In this document: positions 35,099-46,747 of the stretch, piece after piece
Numbering within the stretch: position 1 is the first letter of the stretch
Layout: each line of letters opens with the position of its first letter
Program-made: the position numbers and the translations under genes
The notes under the pieces: generated by a model
Databases searched by the model: none
The model's input: the letters and a program-made list of their open reading frames with translations, nothing else
Told to the model about the DNA's origin: nothing
Assembly (NCBI GenBank): GCA_947034895.1
Contig: OX344761.1
Coordinates: 84,333,447-84,397,446 of the forward strand
Length of the DNA stretch: 64,000 nucleotides
Source of the DNA: Rhytidiadelphus loreus
Taxonomy: Eukaryota; Streptophyta; Bryopsida; Hypnales; Hylocomiaceae
Reading direction: 5' to 3'

Positions 35099-36260
35099 TT
35101 AAAACATAAGGTCAATAGAAGTCTCTGAAGTAGATGTTCCTCCTTTTAAAGATAAAAATACGTCTTCTTCAAATCGACAATTAGTAAAACGAGCACGCAA
35201 TAATGTACTAGTTGATGGAGTAATATAACGGATAATACTTGAAGAATCAAAGCTAACATAAATACCTTTTTGCCGATGAAAGCCAGTGGTATGGCGTTGA
35301 GGTTCTAGATTTGGAATCCATACTTGACAACTGAAGACTTGTAAATGAGATACATTGGAAACTCGACCTGAGAGAAGTTCTTGTGAAGAAGCAATCTCTA
35401 CACTTGAAGGACGAAGGCGAATTAGATTTGCAGCATGTAGAATTGCATATCTCCACATAAATGAAGGCAATTTTTAATGAAGAAACAAAGGCCTCGTGAT
35501 GAGTTGGATCCATTTGATAAAAGACTCTGCTAAACCATTTCTAGCATACTCGTATCTAACGAAATAAGTTAACTCAATCCTCATATCAGTACAATAATCT
35601 TCAAAAGATTTTGACCAAAATTTTTTAGTATTATCCATTCATAATGTGCAGATTGGATAATCAGAGAAATGAACCTTGAAACGGATCAATATAAAAAATA
35701 AATTTGCAAAAGCCAAATTTCTAGATGATAATAAAGATACATGTGACTGTTTGCCCGATGCATCCACCAAAACAAAAAAATATCGGAATGGTCCAGACAT
35801 AGGCGATATTGGGCCACAAATATTACCTTGTAGTCTAGATAGCATCGGTGGCAATTCATAGAGAAGTTTCCATGAAAATAGTCTGGCAATGAACTTGCCT
35901 TGTACACATGCATGACACAATGTTATAGAATTAACATCTACTGATGCAAGTTATAGCCAACAACACAAGGAATAATTTTTCGAAACAAAGTTGAACCTGG
36001 ATGGCCCAATCTTCTATGCTAAAGGGAGGTTTTATTATCTTTAGAAGATACAACAAAACTAGAAATAATATGTGGTCGAATTGGAATCCGAGACAAGCCA
36101 TTTGCCGCAGCGAAGGCTGTTTCCACAATTTTATTGTTTTGTACAAAACCAAAGCCTCTCGCTTATCTACAGTTCTAGTCGAGAAGTGAAAATCATTGGT
36201 GCGCACATCTCGATAGCTGATCAGACTCCGAGGCACAGAGGAAGAATACATAGCATGCAT
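35099..36260 (-). pseudogene. Copia pre-integrase and integrase region, broken
   Basis: 36260-35931 holds the end of protease/pre-integrase (YRDVRTNDFHFSTRT). 35920-35639 holds the integrase core (CHACVQGKFIARL, CGPISPMSGPFRYFFVLVDA). 35470-35099 has the C-terminal side (ELLSGRVSNVSHLQVFSCQV). The first catalytic acidic position of the core, usually Asp before ICGPI, reads Asn, so the enzyme was probably dead even apart from the frame breaks. Confidence 0.8.
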
Positions 36261-37101
36261 CTATGTAATGGTAGCGCCCTCAGGCAAAATCACCTTTACT
36301 GAACCTTCCTGAAAACAAAACATATTTGATCCAACCATAGTCATTAAATTTCTGGTTTGCCAAGTTGAAAGATTATTAACATCAAAAAATTGTTTATCTC
36401 TCAAAATTGTATGAGTAGTTGCAAAGTCAAGGAGCGCATCATAAGATTTACTAGTGGAAGTGTCCTCAGCAACCATCGCTACTCTATCATCATCTCCATA
36501 GGGATCTATGGACGCATCCATGGTATGAGCCTCACGACCTTGGGCTCGAAGTTTTTATTTTCTTGGAACATTTTCACAAAATAGTCTAATGTTCGACAGA
36601 CATTTGCCAAATGTTCCACTCTATCACATTTGTGACAAGAATGCATCTCTTATGGATGCTTACTATGGTTGGTAGTAGAAGAAGAAGTGTTCTTCTTTGG
36701 GGCATTCTGGTTGTCACGATTATAGATACTCGATTGCTTATGACGATTTTTAAAACGATGTTTTTGTGTTTTAGGTTTCACAGAAGAAACCTTAATAGTA
36801 TGGAACTTTAGAAGCGAAGTTCCAATAGGACGAGCCTCTACATTGCGCAAGAGGATCTCATTTTTCTATTCAACAAGTAATAATAGAGACATGAGATTTG
36901 AGTGAGTCTCAAGCTTTATGTTTCTATACTGTTGGGCAAGTACAATAGAAACAGGTGAAAATGTTGAGAGGATTTTTTCAATCATTTCTGTCTGTGTAAT
37001 AGTTTGACCAGACAACCTCAGTTGTGAGACAATGCAATACAACTCATTATTAAAAGCTACGAATATTGAAAAATCCAACATTCGTAAATGAGTCCAGTCG
37101 T
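36261..37101 (-). pseudogene. Copia gag C-terminal part and protease
   Basis: The gag part near 37100-36866 has the UBN2-type phrases QLRLSGQ, EKILSTFSP and QQYR. A zinc knuckle CHKCDRVEHLANVC (C-x2-C-x4-H-x4-C) follows at about 36640-36600. The protease segment 36521-36261 has LLDFATTHTIL in place of the usual D-S/T-G box. Stops separate the open pieces. Confidence 0.82.
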
Positions 37102-39103
37102 TGTCGTATTCAGAGCGTTTCCTTCGGGAAATCATGAGGATTCTAGCTGCGACCAGAAATGGCTTGGGATTGAAATAAATCGTGACTTGTAGAATCTTCA
37201 AGTCTTCAAGTCTTCAAATCTTCGAGTCTTCAAATCTTCAAATTGCTACTCGTTGTCCTATCCTGTTGTGTTTCTAAATAGGCTAAGGGTTAAGGTAAGG
37301 TAATAAAAAACCACGGGCTTTGAACATGTAAAACGAGACGGCAAGACCACGAGTTGAATTGTTCGAGGGATTGGATCTTAAATTTCAAACCCATGGTGAC
37401 AAACAAATTTGCATCACTAGTAGGAATAACATAAAAGTCTCGACTACGTGGACAATTAATCCCACTTCGTCACATCTGCAACACAAAATGAGACTAGTAT
37501 TGGTATAAACCAAATCGCCCACAACAATAAAATAAAATTTACAAAGCCACAAGCTACACACACACATACAGGTCTTCAACATCTCCTTCAAACTCCAACT
37601 TCAACTTCCAATTTTCAAGCTGGAATTTGTTTGAGTGCCACCATTACTCCACAAATCCAAATGAGGTGAATAGTAGATTTTTGGAAAGCTAACACAAACT
37701 TCTACTTCTCTTCCAAATTTCAAACAATTCTAAAACTTTGTCCAACTTCTATGGCCGTCTAAAATTTCGGCCTTAAGAAAAAGAAGACAGCAAACCCTCC
37801 TTCACTTCCACACTCACAACTCACACATACAAACTCCAAACAAAATGAATAATTTTTTCATGCAAAGCTAACACAATTTCCTACACTCCCTTCAAATATC
37901 ATTGCAAATCAAGAACTTGTCTCTCTTTTAAAGCCAGTTGAAGTCTCTGCCTTTTTATTCCAAAGCTAACAAACCTCCATCCACTCAAACTAGTACAACT
38001 TTTGATTCACAACTCCAAATCAAATAAGTGAGAACAATTTAGAGACCACACACCATGATACACAACTCCTTCAAATTTCATTTCAAATCTCTTCAAACTC
38101 ACAACACAATGCCTTTCCAAACATTCGGGTCTTCCCTAAATTTCCAACGGGAAAGAAAATGAATAGTATTCACCTTTTCTCCATCTTATCTTCACTCTAA
38201 CCACACAAACAAGTGGGATCAGCACGTACCTCACTTTCAAAAGTACAACATAAATAATTGAGCACTTATTTGGCCCACAACTATTTCCTTATCTTTAACT
38301 TTGAAGGAAATTCACTTCAAGTTCACCTAAAAAATAAACTATTTGAATATTTCCCTTATATTATTTCACAAACACAAATTTATTGTAATAAATCACTTCA
38401 ACTATGGAATGAAGAACTAAAATTCAACAGAAATCTAATAGAGGTAAAAAACTAGAGCTCCAATCGAAATGTCATTCCATCTGCAAGAATTTGAGGATGC
38501 CTTGGTTAAGGGATTAACTGGCCCTTTCAACAATTGTTGATGACCACGACTCCCTTCGATAGGTCTCACTATGCAATAGTACTGCTCGTCGTTTAAGCCC
38601 TCAAAACATCCTTCAAATGTCACTTTACAGTTATCGGGTTCAACACATTCAACCTACAATAAAATCACTAATGCCCAAGCGTCACGTTGAAGGTTACCGT
38701 GCCATCGTTTCTCCATGCGAGGTTGTTTTGGTGGTTGAGATGGCCCAACTTCATCTTTTGGTCGCCTATGTAGCAATGAAAGATTCAATGGCAGTTGGGG
38801 CTGAAATGGCAATTGCGATAAAGAAAATTCAAACTTACGCTCTGGTTGAGATTCTTCATCTTGAGGCTCAGAAAAAATCCTCCAGTTCAACATAGTATAA
38901 TCTAAATAAAACACGAAGAAAAAAAATATCAAATAAGATGAAGCTTTCAAATAAATCCTTCTCTATATAGCCGGAAAGAGAAGGCGTCACCTTGAAGCCA
39001 CCTCAAATAACGTCATCTTATTTATAATACTACAAATATTTAAATTTATCTAAATCATGTATATATACATATTCTACATAATGTTTGCATTTGCAGCACG
39101 ACA
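37102..39103 (-). mobile_element. E1: 2.0-kb element inserted in Copia gag
   Basis: Minus-strand ends TGTCGTGCTGC and ACGACA; flanks TCGT (37098-37101) and TCAT (39104-39107) look like a 4-bp duplication with one change. Removing E1 and one flank copy brings the two gag halves together in frame at the expected place. A relative, E2, lies at 59006-61177. From the 5' end: a TATA-like CTATATAGA (about 38965), then a decayed ORF from ATG 38893 to about 38440 with one internal stop (VECVEPDNC, CFEGLNDEQYYCIVRPIEG), then AT-rich sequence. TG...CA ends and the short duplication suggest a solo LTR, but a 2-kb LTR with an ORF would be unusual. Confidence 0.6.
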
Positions 39104-39490
39104 TCATGCAATGCTCTGAGAAAAAAAATTGTTTTCTGGTGATCAAAACGGGATTTGAGCTTTTTTCAAAGCTCATCAGCTTTATCAATCTCTAAACATT
39201 GATGCTGTAACAAGGGGACGATGTGACAACGAAGTAGCAGTAAAATCTTCTAGGAAGTAGCAAGAGAAATAGAATCACTTACATCAATATCTGTGTCAAA
39301 TGATATAGAGTCCGATAAATTCTTTGCAAATACGTGCGCTTTTGCCGTTTTTGCCTATAATAAATAATTGCTTCCATTCGCTACCAACTGTGAAAATAAA
39401 AGTGGTTGCAGTTGTGGTGCCTCAATAGCGGTAGTGGATACCGGAATAGTGGTAGATGTAGCAACCACAGAAGTTGAAGTAGTTATAATG
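39104..39490 (-). pseudogene. Copia gag N-terminal part
   Basis: Reads LVANGSNYLL, then a stop where Copia gag has Trp, then AKTAKAHVFAKNLSDSI and later DKADEL before another stop at a Trp position. The two Trp codons turned into TAG and TGA are typical point decay. The other half of gag resumes beyond E1. Confidence 0.75.
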
Positions 39491-39515
39491 TAGAATGAAA
39501 AGAACTTCGGGGTGA

Positions 39516-39893
39516 AATTAGGGTTTGAGAAAAAAAAGAGGTTTGAATAGAATATTAGGGTTTGAAAAAAAATTTAGGTTTGAATAGAAAATTAGGGTTT
39601 AAATAGGAAATTAGGGTTTAAATAGGAAGATAAAGATAAAGATGAAATTGGAGATAAAGATAAAGATAAAATAGAAATAAAGAAAAATCAAAATTAAAAT
39701 TAAAATTAAAGATAAAATAATAAATAGTAAATAGTAAATAATAAGTAGTAAGAGGTAAAAATAAAATCTAAAATAAAATGAAGATAAAGAGCGAGATAAA
39801 GATAAAAATAATATAAAAATATAAAAATATAAATAATATATATGAAAAATTTTAAATAAATAAAATAAAATAAAATAAAATAAAAAATATTTT
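39516..39893. repeat. Telomere-like motif cluster and A-rich simple repeats in the Copia leader
   Basis: 39516-39625 holds four ATTAGGGTTT words (AAACCCTAAT in the Copia sense) spaced 20-37 bases, plus degenerate copies. 39626-39893 is (GATAAA)n, (AATAGT)n and (AAAAT)n simple sequence. Confidence 0.65.
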
Positions 39894-40016
39894 GGTTTGG
39901 AGAGACAATTAAGAAAGCTTTAGGAAAAATTGCTACGAGGTGAAGCCTCAAGAAATGAAATGGAGAAGGGATGTTTGGAGGTTGGAAACGGCAACAAATA
40001 TATAAATTAAATTAAA

Positions 40017-40401
40017 TTAAAAATTGTAGAAGGAGGAGGTAAGAAGAATTGGTGGTTGAAAGGGTGTTGACCCGCCTGACAAGAGGTGAAGAACTCGAGT
40101 TGGAGGCGGAATGCGGGCGCCTAAAGGCGAAAGGCAGGAGTTGGGCACTGGAGGTGGAAGGCAGGAGTTAAACACTGGAGGGTGATAGGAGGGGGTGACA
40201 GGGTGGCCGACAGGGGGAAGGGCCGGCTGAAGAAGAGGAAGGGGGGGTGATTTGCAAGTAAGAGAGGAGAGAGAGTCCAGAGGAGCCAGAGAGACAGTAC
40301 GGAGAGGAGCCAAACAATCTAGAGGGAGGGGGGGGGTCCTCCTTAAAAAAATTCTAAATTGAAAGTTAGAAACTAAAATTGTGAGAACGTGCATAATAAC
40401 G
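40017..40401 (-). other. Copia leader with a C/T-rich, proline-coding segment
   Basis: In the Copia sense, about 320 bases (40345-40030) are C-rich and GC-rich, unlike the rest of the element. They carry most of a 138-codon ORF (40433-40017, beginning in the LTR) rich in Pro, Leu and Ser. No primer-binding site for initiator tRNA-Met is obvious after the LTR; the sequence there is CGTTATTATGCACG. Whether the ORF is translated is unknown. Confidence 0.4.
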
Positions 40402-40627
40402 TGTTGAGTATAATAAATGAAATAAAAACGCAAAGTTGTAAAAAACTCAAAAATACACTGAAAAGAATATTAAACTTCATTAGGGAGTTTGAAGTATATA
40501 CAATGGATAAAAGGAGAGAGACAATGAATAGTTGTCTTCTCCTATTGGTCAAAAGAATTATATCTAATCCTTATGACACGTGTCACTTACCATATTATGG
40601 TGAGCGTTCACACTAGGTATTTCAACA
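40402..40627 (-). repeat. 5' LTR of the Copia element
   Basis: 226 bp, same length and about 93% the same as 19824-20049, including TGACACGTGTCA and the TATATA motif. Confidence 0.82.
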
Positions 40628-41839
40628 CTTTCCAATCTCTTTTCTTCATTTGTTTCCTTGGTTGTTCGAGACCAAGAACCCTCTGTTTTTATTTTGAACC
40701 TCTTTTCATTTTGTTTTCGGCGCCATACGTGGCCACGTTTTCAAAGAAGTTTGGTAATTGCTAAAATTCTTTGTTTTTCATTACAAATTGAGATTTCATT
40801 GTATTCCAAGCATTCTTTGGTGTTTTCTGCTCATCACAAAGGACGTGCAAGTCCCTTTGTCCTAAGTTTGTCTTTTATTGATAATTTGAAGTAATTTTCA
40901 TACTAACTTTGTGTTAAATGACGTTTACTCAAGTTCTTTCTTTGACACTAATCCCAAGGACATTCTAGCCAAATTATGGTGATGCCATTAGCTAAAATCC
41001 TTTAGAACTTGCTTTAACTAATTGGTTGTGGTGTTTGAGTCTTTAAGGTCTACTAACAACTTCCAATCGAGCTTTTTTAGCAAGGAATTTCACACCTTGG
41101 ATTGTTGCAAATTCCCTCCAAAGCCTAGACGTTGGAATTCGTGGTCTTCGTGTTGTATGTGTCATTTTTGAGTGATTTGGGTGAAAACCAAACCTCACAT
41201 TTTTATACTAATTCACTAGCGGACATTGACCAAAATTCGGGCCTAAACCCCCCGGACAGCAAAGCTTCGCCCTTGTTAACAATTTTCTTGGTTTTATTTT
41301 GCATTGAAAGGGTCCCTAAGGGAGATACAAAGTTAGTTTAAAAACCACTATGGACAGCAACGGCCGAAAAAAATTTAAAAAAAATAATTTTGAGCCAACA
41401 GCCAACTAATAGTAGCCCTTTGGATAAGGCAGGTAGGTTGTCTTGATTGGACTAGTTAGTTAAGTCGGCCATGTTGGGTTAGTTGGTTAGGTCGTCCCAA
41501 TTGGACCTCGTGGTCAGATAGTTAGTAAGTTAGGCCAATCAACAGGTTGCTTGATTTAGGTACTAGGTTGCAAAACCAATCAAAATCCACACACATCATC
41601 TGATTACAAAAACCAAAATTCCAAAGGGAAGATATCCATAGAGGAAGGTATCCCTATTTCCGTAAATTTTTGGAATTTATTTCCAAATAGTGGAACTCGA
41701 GTTTCAAAATTGAGAGCTTATTCCACCACTTAATTTCACCTACTTAGAATTTTTCCTTCACCTACTGAAAATTTTATTTTATTTTCTAATTATTGAGAGA
41801 ATGTGAAGGGAGGTCTAAAATTTCAGATTTAGAAGGAAT

Positions 41840-42290
41840 CAAGGTTCGAAAACCAAAGTGTGACTGAGAGCACATAGAGAGTGCACTATAAGAAACTCAT
41901 GTTTTAGGTGATGTTTTGTAATTTTTTTAAATGGATTTTAGGTGACATCCATTGCAACAAGCCCATGTTTTTATATCAACATTGATGTTATGTTGAACGT
42001 ATTGTTGACATAAAAACATGGGCTTGTTGCAATGGACGTCACCTAAAATCCGTTTAAAAAAATTACAAAACATCACCTAAAACATAGGTTTCTTCTAGTG
42101 CGTGAGAGTAAGGAGGTTTGAAATCTCAAAATACAAGCCTGAGTGACAGAGCCCACAGAGAATGAGAGTAGAGAGGTTTGAAATCTCAAAATACAAGCCT
42201 GAGTGATAGAGGGCACAGAGAGTGAGAGTGGGGAGGTTGAAATCTCAAAATACAAGCGTAGAGTGACTGAGAGCTCAAAAAGAAAGTGCG
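41840..42290. repeat. 60-bp tandem repeat
   Basis: Units start with GAGAGTAAGG or variants at 42104, 42164 and 42224, exactly 60 bp apart, with 'ggtttgaaatctcaaaatac' in each. A diverged unit ends at 41883, left of the MITE. Confidence 0.75.
41884..42100 (+). mobile_element. CACTA-type hairpin MITE in the 60-bp repeat
   Basis: 217 bp, CACTATAAGAAAC to GTTTCTTCTAGTG. The arms are about 100 bases each with only a few differences, so a long hairpin can form. Left flank GTG; right flank C then GTG. Sister repeat units read 'agagtgagagt' where the MITE sits, so the empty site is visible. The ends match the 4.07-kb CACTA at 45222. Confidence 0.82.
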
Positions 42291-45200
42291 TAAGGATTTG
42301 AAATTTCCATTTTAAAATTTAGCTCGGGATTGACTAGCTGGGGAAGTGAGTAGAAAGTCCAAGGCAAGTCTAGGGAGGAAATTTCAAAGAATTCAAACAT
42401 AATATTGCATTTGGGGGTCATAAGTGTGTGTTAAGCCTTACAAATAATATGTTGTTGAAGTCATATTACAAGTTGGCACATTTTTCTCTCAAATAAATCT
42501 CTCAAATAAATCCCTCCAATTGGCACATACTTGATAAGCCACAACTTTGCATTGGAAAAAAAAATTGCAACTCCAAGGCAACAAACCCACAAAACAACAA
42601 TCAAGTGGGGAAGACAAGGATGAAGTAGGAGATTCACGAGAAGAAATAATGTTTAGTTGGACGTGTAGATTCTATTAGAGAATATCTGCCATCATATAAG
42701 GTTGGATTTTCTTTTATAGGAAAAATAGAAAAAACAAAATGAGGGAATAGTTGACCTTACGAAGATTTTAGAATTAGTTATTCATTAGAGAGAAGTCAAA
42801 CAAGTTTTGTCCTAAGCCCTTGTTTGATTTGAAGACACTTAGCCAAATATTTAGCATTAGATTTGATAGGATTTGATTCCTAAAAAATATCTGCAAAAGA
42901 AAAGAAAACAATAAGAAAGAAATAGGAAAGAAAGAAAAGAAGGCCATTAGAAAAAGGAAAGTTGAAATTTCTCCAAGCCATTACAAACCTCTCCAAAATT
43001 CAATTGCAAAACACCCAACATTGAAGATGGAGTTGGAAATGGCTGTAGACAATATGGTAGTGTTACACAACGACAATGGTGTCAACACTGAGGTCAATAA
43101 CTAAAGATTTAACCCAAAATTCTTGTATTTTTACTATAGCTATTAGTTAGGAATTAACATTTGAATTCAAAAATAGGAATAGAACTACTTATAGGAAATT
43201 AAAAGTCAAGTAGGAGGTTTAGATTATTATAAAATTATCCTGATAGTTGATTAAATTTTTACCACCCTAATACAAAGGACTTACTACAATTTATTCTTAG
43301 ATTAAAAGCAGTAGTAAAATTGAATGAAAAAGTAGAAAGTCAATAAAAAGAATCTTTTAGGAATCTTTTAAGAATGTTAGAATCCAAAAAAAATAGAAGT
43401 AATTTTGAAATTCAAGGTAAAAAAGAATTATGGAAATTTTTTGCAAACTAGTTAACAGTAAAAAATTCACCGTAAATAACATTTACAAAGAAGAACAAAA
43501 ATAAGAAGTTTTTACCTTTGGAAAAGAAGTTAAGTAAATTGTTGAAAGATTAAACCAATTAACCCTCAAAAGTAGAAGTAAAATTCTAATCTACTCAATT
43601 AGTAAGAGAAGATCAAAGATTTATCAAGTAGGTTAAAGAAATTTCCAAAAGATAAATAAGGGATAGAATCTTGAAGAAAATATTCTCAGGCCCTCAAAAC
43701 TAATTTTATCTTTAAAATTGGCTAAAAATTAGAATACTTAAAGATGTTTGAGATTTTCAACAAAAGTAAAGTAGGTTTGGATGAAAGTCAGCAGAATTGA
43801 CCAAATCAGGTCAAAATCAAAACTTAGATAGAAAATAGAAAATAGAAAATAATCCAAAAATTTCAATAATTAGAACTTTAGAAATCAACAGATGAAGTTT
43901 TAGAAGGTGTCAAACTTCATGTGCAATCATCTTTTAGATACTTAGGTCAATACTCAACTTCTTTATTAATTTGAAAAGGGTAAAATTAACCCTACAAATT
44001 AGGCTATTTAACTTTTCCACTTAACTAACCCCATTGACCTTGAGTATTTTGGTTGTTATAGCCAAAAAGGGGTCTTAGAAATTAATGTGGTTTGATTTGA
44101 TAAGTCATTGCCATTAAGAAAGTTAGATAGGAACAACTAACAAAAAGTTCCATTGCTTGGAAGGCAGCTCGTTGTTATAAACCACATCACCCATAGAAAT
44201 TAGTTTGATAGAACTTGGTTGTGCATGTTGATCTCAAGGGTGGAGATTAAAACACTCACACCCTATGAGCCTAGCCAAACTCTCGGCAACAACCCTTGAT
44301 CCCCGGCAGAAAATTTCGAGAATCCCTAGTAGAAAACCCCAAGAATCCAACCAAGTAGTTTTGCAAACCCTAATAGAAATCCTTCAAAACGCTGGTCAGA
44401 AACCTTGAAACCCCAGATGGGCAGCCCCATGAGCCAACCAAACCCCCGCCAGACAACCTTTGAGCCCCTAGTAGATAGCTCCCGGTGCTCACCCAGTAGT
44501 TCATTCCCAACCTGTAGCCAGTAGCCTTTGACCCTAGCTCGCAGCCCAAACGGGGTATTGAGTGTAATTTTGGTCTCTAACCTCTTGTCCAATGGGAAAG
44601 AAGGACAAAAATAAGGTAAACAAGAGTGGGTGGATTTTTGTGGCTCCTATTCTAATAATAACTTTTGTGACAATTTTGGACACTAAACTTTGAATAATTT
44701 CCAACGCATTTGAAAACTAAACTTTGATCCTAAGTAGGGGAGAATTTCATGGCTCTACCATTGGTTTGATTTTTACACCAAATCTAAAGCTTTCCTAGAC
44801 TCCTAGGCTCAAAGCTTTGCTACTAGCGGCAAATTTTAACACACAATCTAGGGCTCGTAGGAAATTCAAAGCTCCGCAATGGGGGAGAGAACTTGCTAAG
44901 GTTAAACACACATTCAAAAAAAAAGGGTTAGTAGTCAATACTCTCGTGTAACTTCTACTCTCTCTAAAAAGTTACCTAAGCTAAGACACAAGTTAGTATC
45001 ACTCCCCTTGGTTGGTACTCACCAAGTTTTGCACTAAAGGCCCTTCAAAGCGGCATCATCAAGGTATGGTGGGGGGTGACTTTAGAATTAGTACAAGATA
45101 CCAGTAACAACCTTTGTAAATGCCTAGGTTAATCCTCACAAAGATACAACAAAGCTTTCAACTCACAACTTATATCCAAACACTCCAAAAAACGAGGCAA

Positions 45201-46690
45201 AAGGACCCCAACGAACTTCAACACTATAAGAAACCCGTGTTTTTTGTGATGGCAACAAAAAACACGGCATGTTTTTGCGGATAGGATGGCGTCACAAAGT
45301 TTGAACCAATGGATGGCAAATTCCGATGGACATTGCAAAAAACGTGTACATGTCCATGAAAAAACATGGGCATTATACAAAAAACAAGTATGTTTTACAA
45401 GACATCCAAAAAAATGTTGTCATATTTTTTGTGATATGCAAAACAATATGACAATGCCATGTTGGCAAAGTCAATCAATTTCACTACAAGTAAATTTTCA
45501 GGAGTTATTGGACATCCATGTAAAATGTTAACCCAATCTAAAAATCATAGGAGAAGGGTAGTTGCTTGGGAGTCTTCCAAAAAACCCTTTCATGAATGGA
45601 TGATGAAGCTACTATTCACTATTTTTTAGTTAGGATTTCATGAAGCACAAAATTTGTTGGCATCTCTTCTATAAGCATGTGTGTACATAAACATAATTAT
45701 TGGAAATATGTCTAAATCCTTTAGAATTTCATATGCCAAGTACGATGTACTACGCTTCACTTCCGATCTTACGATTCATGTGTATATGTTGTACTGGAAG
45801 CTTCAAAGCATGTGCGGACTTTTCAAATTATGTTCATATACATCAACAACTTATAGGAATAAATGAACTCTTATTTTCATTGTATTCAAATTGTTTACAA
45901 TAATTCCTCTATCCCTAATACAATACTACAATATTGATAGTTCATAAATGTGTCATAGAAGTAATTTTTGTAAGAAAATGTGATGCTCATCCAAACAAAA
46001 AGTCACCCCCCACCTTCCACAAAAGACATCCATTTACAAAGATGAAAGATTCCACTATATTTTTAATTAGAAAGTGCAAAAAAATAATTCCTAGCATTTG
46101 TTTTTATTTCTATTCAATGGGGGGATTTTATTGCACTGCATCTACAAGAAGGGCTTCCATTGTCGTCACTTCTAGTGTTGGTCATTGATTGAATAAAGAA
46201 CTTTGTTTTGAAAAAGCGACTATGTCATTTTTTCTTTAGAAAAACTATCCACAAATCAAGTTGAATATTAAGTGTGTTTGAGCATAATCAATATCCATTT
46301 CATACCACAAGGGGACTATACGATCCATTTTACACCTAGATAAGCAACTCTCATATTATATACCATTCATTATAATTACTTATATTGCATTTTTCTTCAA
46401 TCTCAATGAATGTAATTTGCTATAATGTAAAAATTGCTTGTAGCCTTTCCAACAAAAAATCCAAAATCGTATTCATATACATGACAGGTATATTCTTCAA
46501 AGACAATAGTAGTATTAAAAAACTTATTACATGAATTTTTTTAATGCATACATCATACCAAAATCTACCCAACTATTTGGTGTTCTCGGTAATTTAAAAA
46601 AGAAATAGAACATTACAAACAAATGTTAATTTCAATTGGAGGGAATTCCTTCTATGGATTTTTAAAAACTCCACATACATCTTTTTATTC

Positions 46691-46693
<3 letters not shown>

Positions 46694-46741
<48 letters not shown>
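46694..46741. repeat. (AT)24 microsatellite
   Basis: Uninterrupted alternating A and T over 48 bases within the CACTA element. Confidence 0.95.

Positions 46742-46747
<6 letters not shown>

Larger units (their letters stand above)
19824..40627 (-). mobile_element. Ty1/Copia LTR retrotransposon, complete outline but decayed and heavily interrupted
   Basis: Two 226-bp LTRs, about 93% identical (15 differences counted), begin TGTTGAAATACC and end TACTCAACA on the minus strand. The outer flanks are CTTTG (19819-19823) and CTTTC (40628-40632), a probable 5-bp duplication with one change. Order on the minus strand: 5' LTR, leader, gag, protease, integrase, reverse transcriptase, RNase H, 3' region, purine tract, 3' LTR, as expected for Copia. 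Solo LTR L-c (20292-32655) and element E1 (37102-39103) are later insertions; without them the element is about 6.4 kb. Coding is broken by several stops and frameshifts, so it cannot move itself. Confidence 0.85.
40633..44260 (+). mobile_element. L-b: LTR of the H1 family, second part
   Basis: Continues the LTR cut at 19823. In order: GC-richer 'caaagcttcgcc' (about 41263), minisatellite-like stretch (41400-41570), 60-bp repeats with a MITE (41840-42290), A-rich region, CATTGCTTGGAAGG (about 44151) and LTR end AACACTCACA at 44260, where the H1 minisatellite resumes. The flanks (AGCCT and CCCTA) do not form a clean duplication. Short ORFs within are not credited. Confidence 0.6.

Noticed and set aside
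36001..36811. Plus-strand ORFs across the Copia gag-pol region
   Set aside because: Shadows of the minus-strand Copia coding segments.
38617..38895. 92-codon plus-strand ORF in E1 and its mirror 59493-59209 in E2
   Set aside because: These are antisense to the frame with shared residues; the sense frame has the TATA-like box ahead of it.
42073..42255. 60-codon ORF over the 60-bp repeat
   Set aside because: 60 bp is 20 codons, so any open frame repeats; starts inside a MITE.
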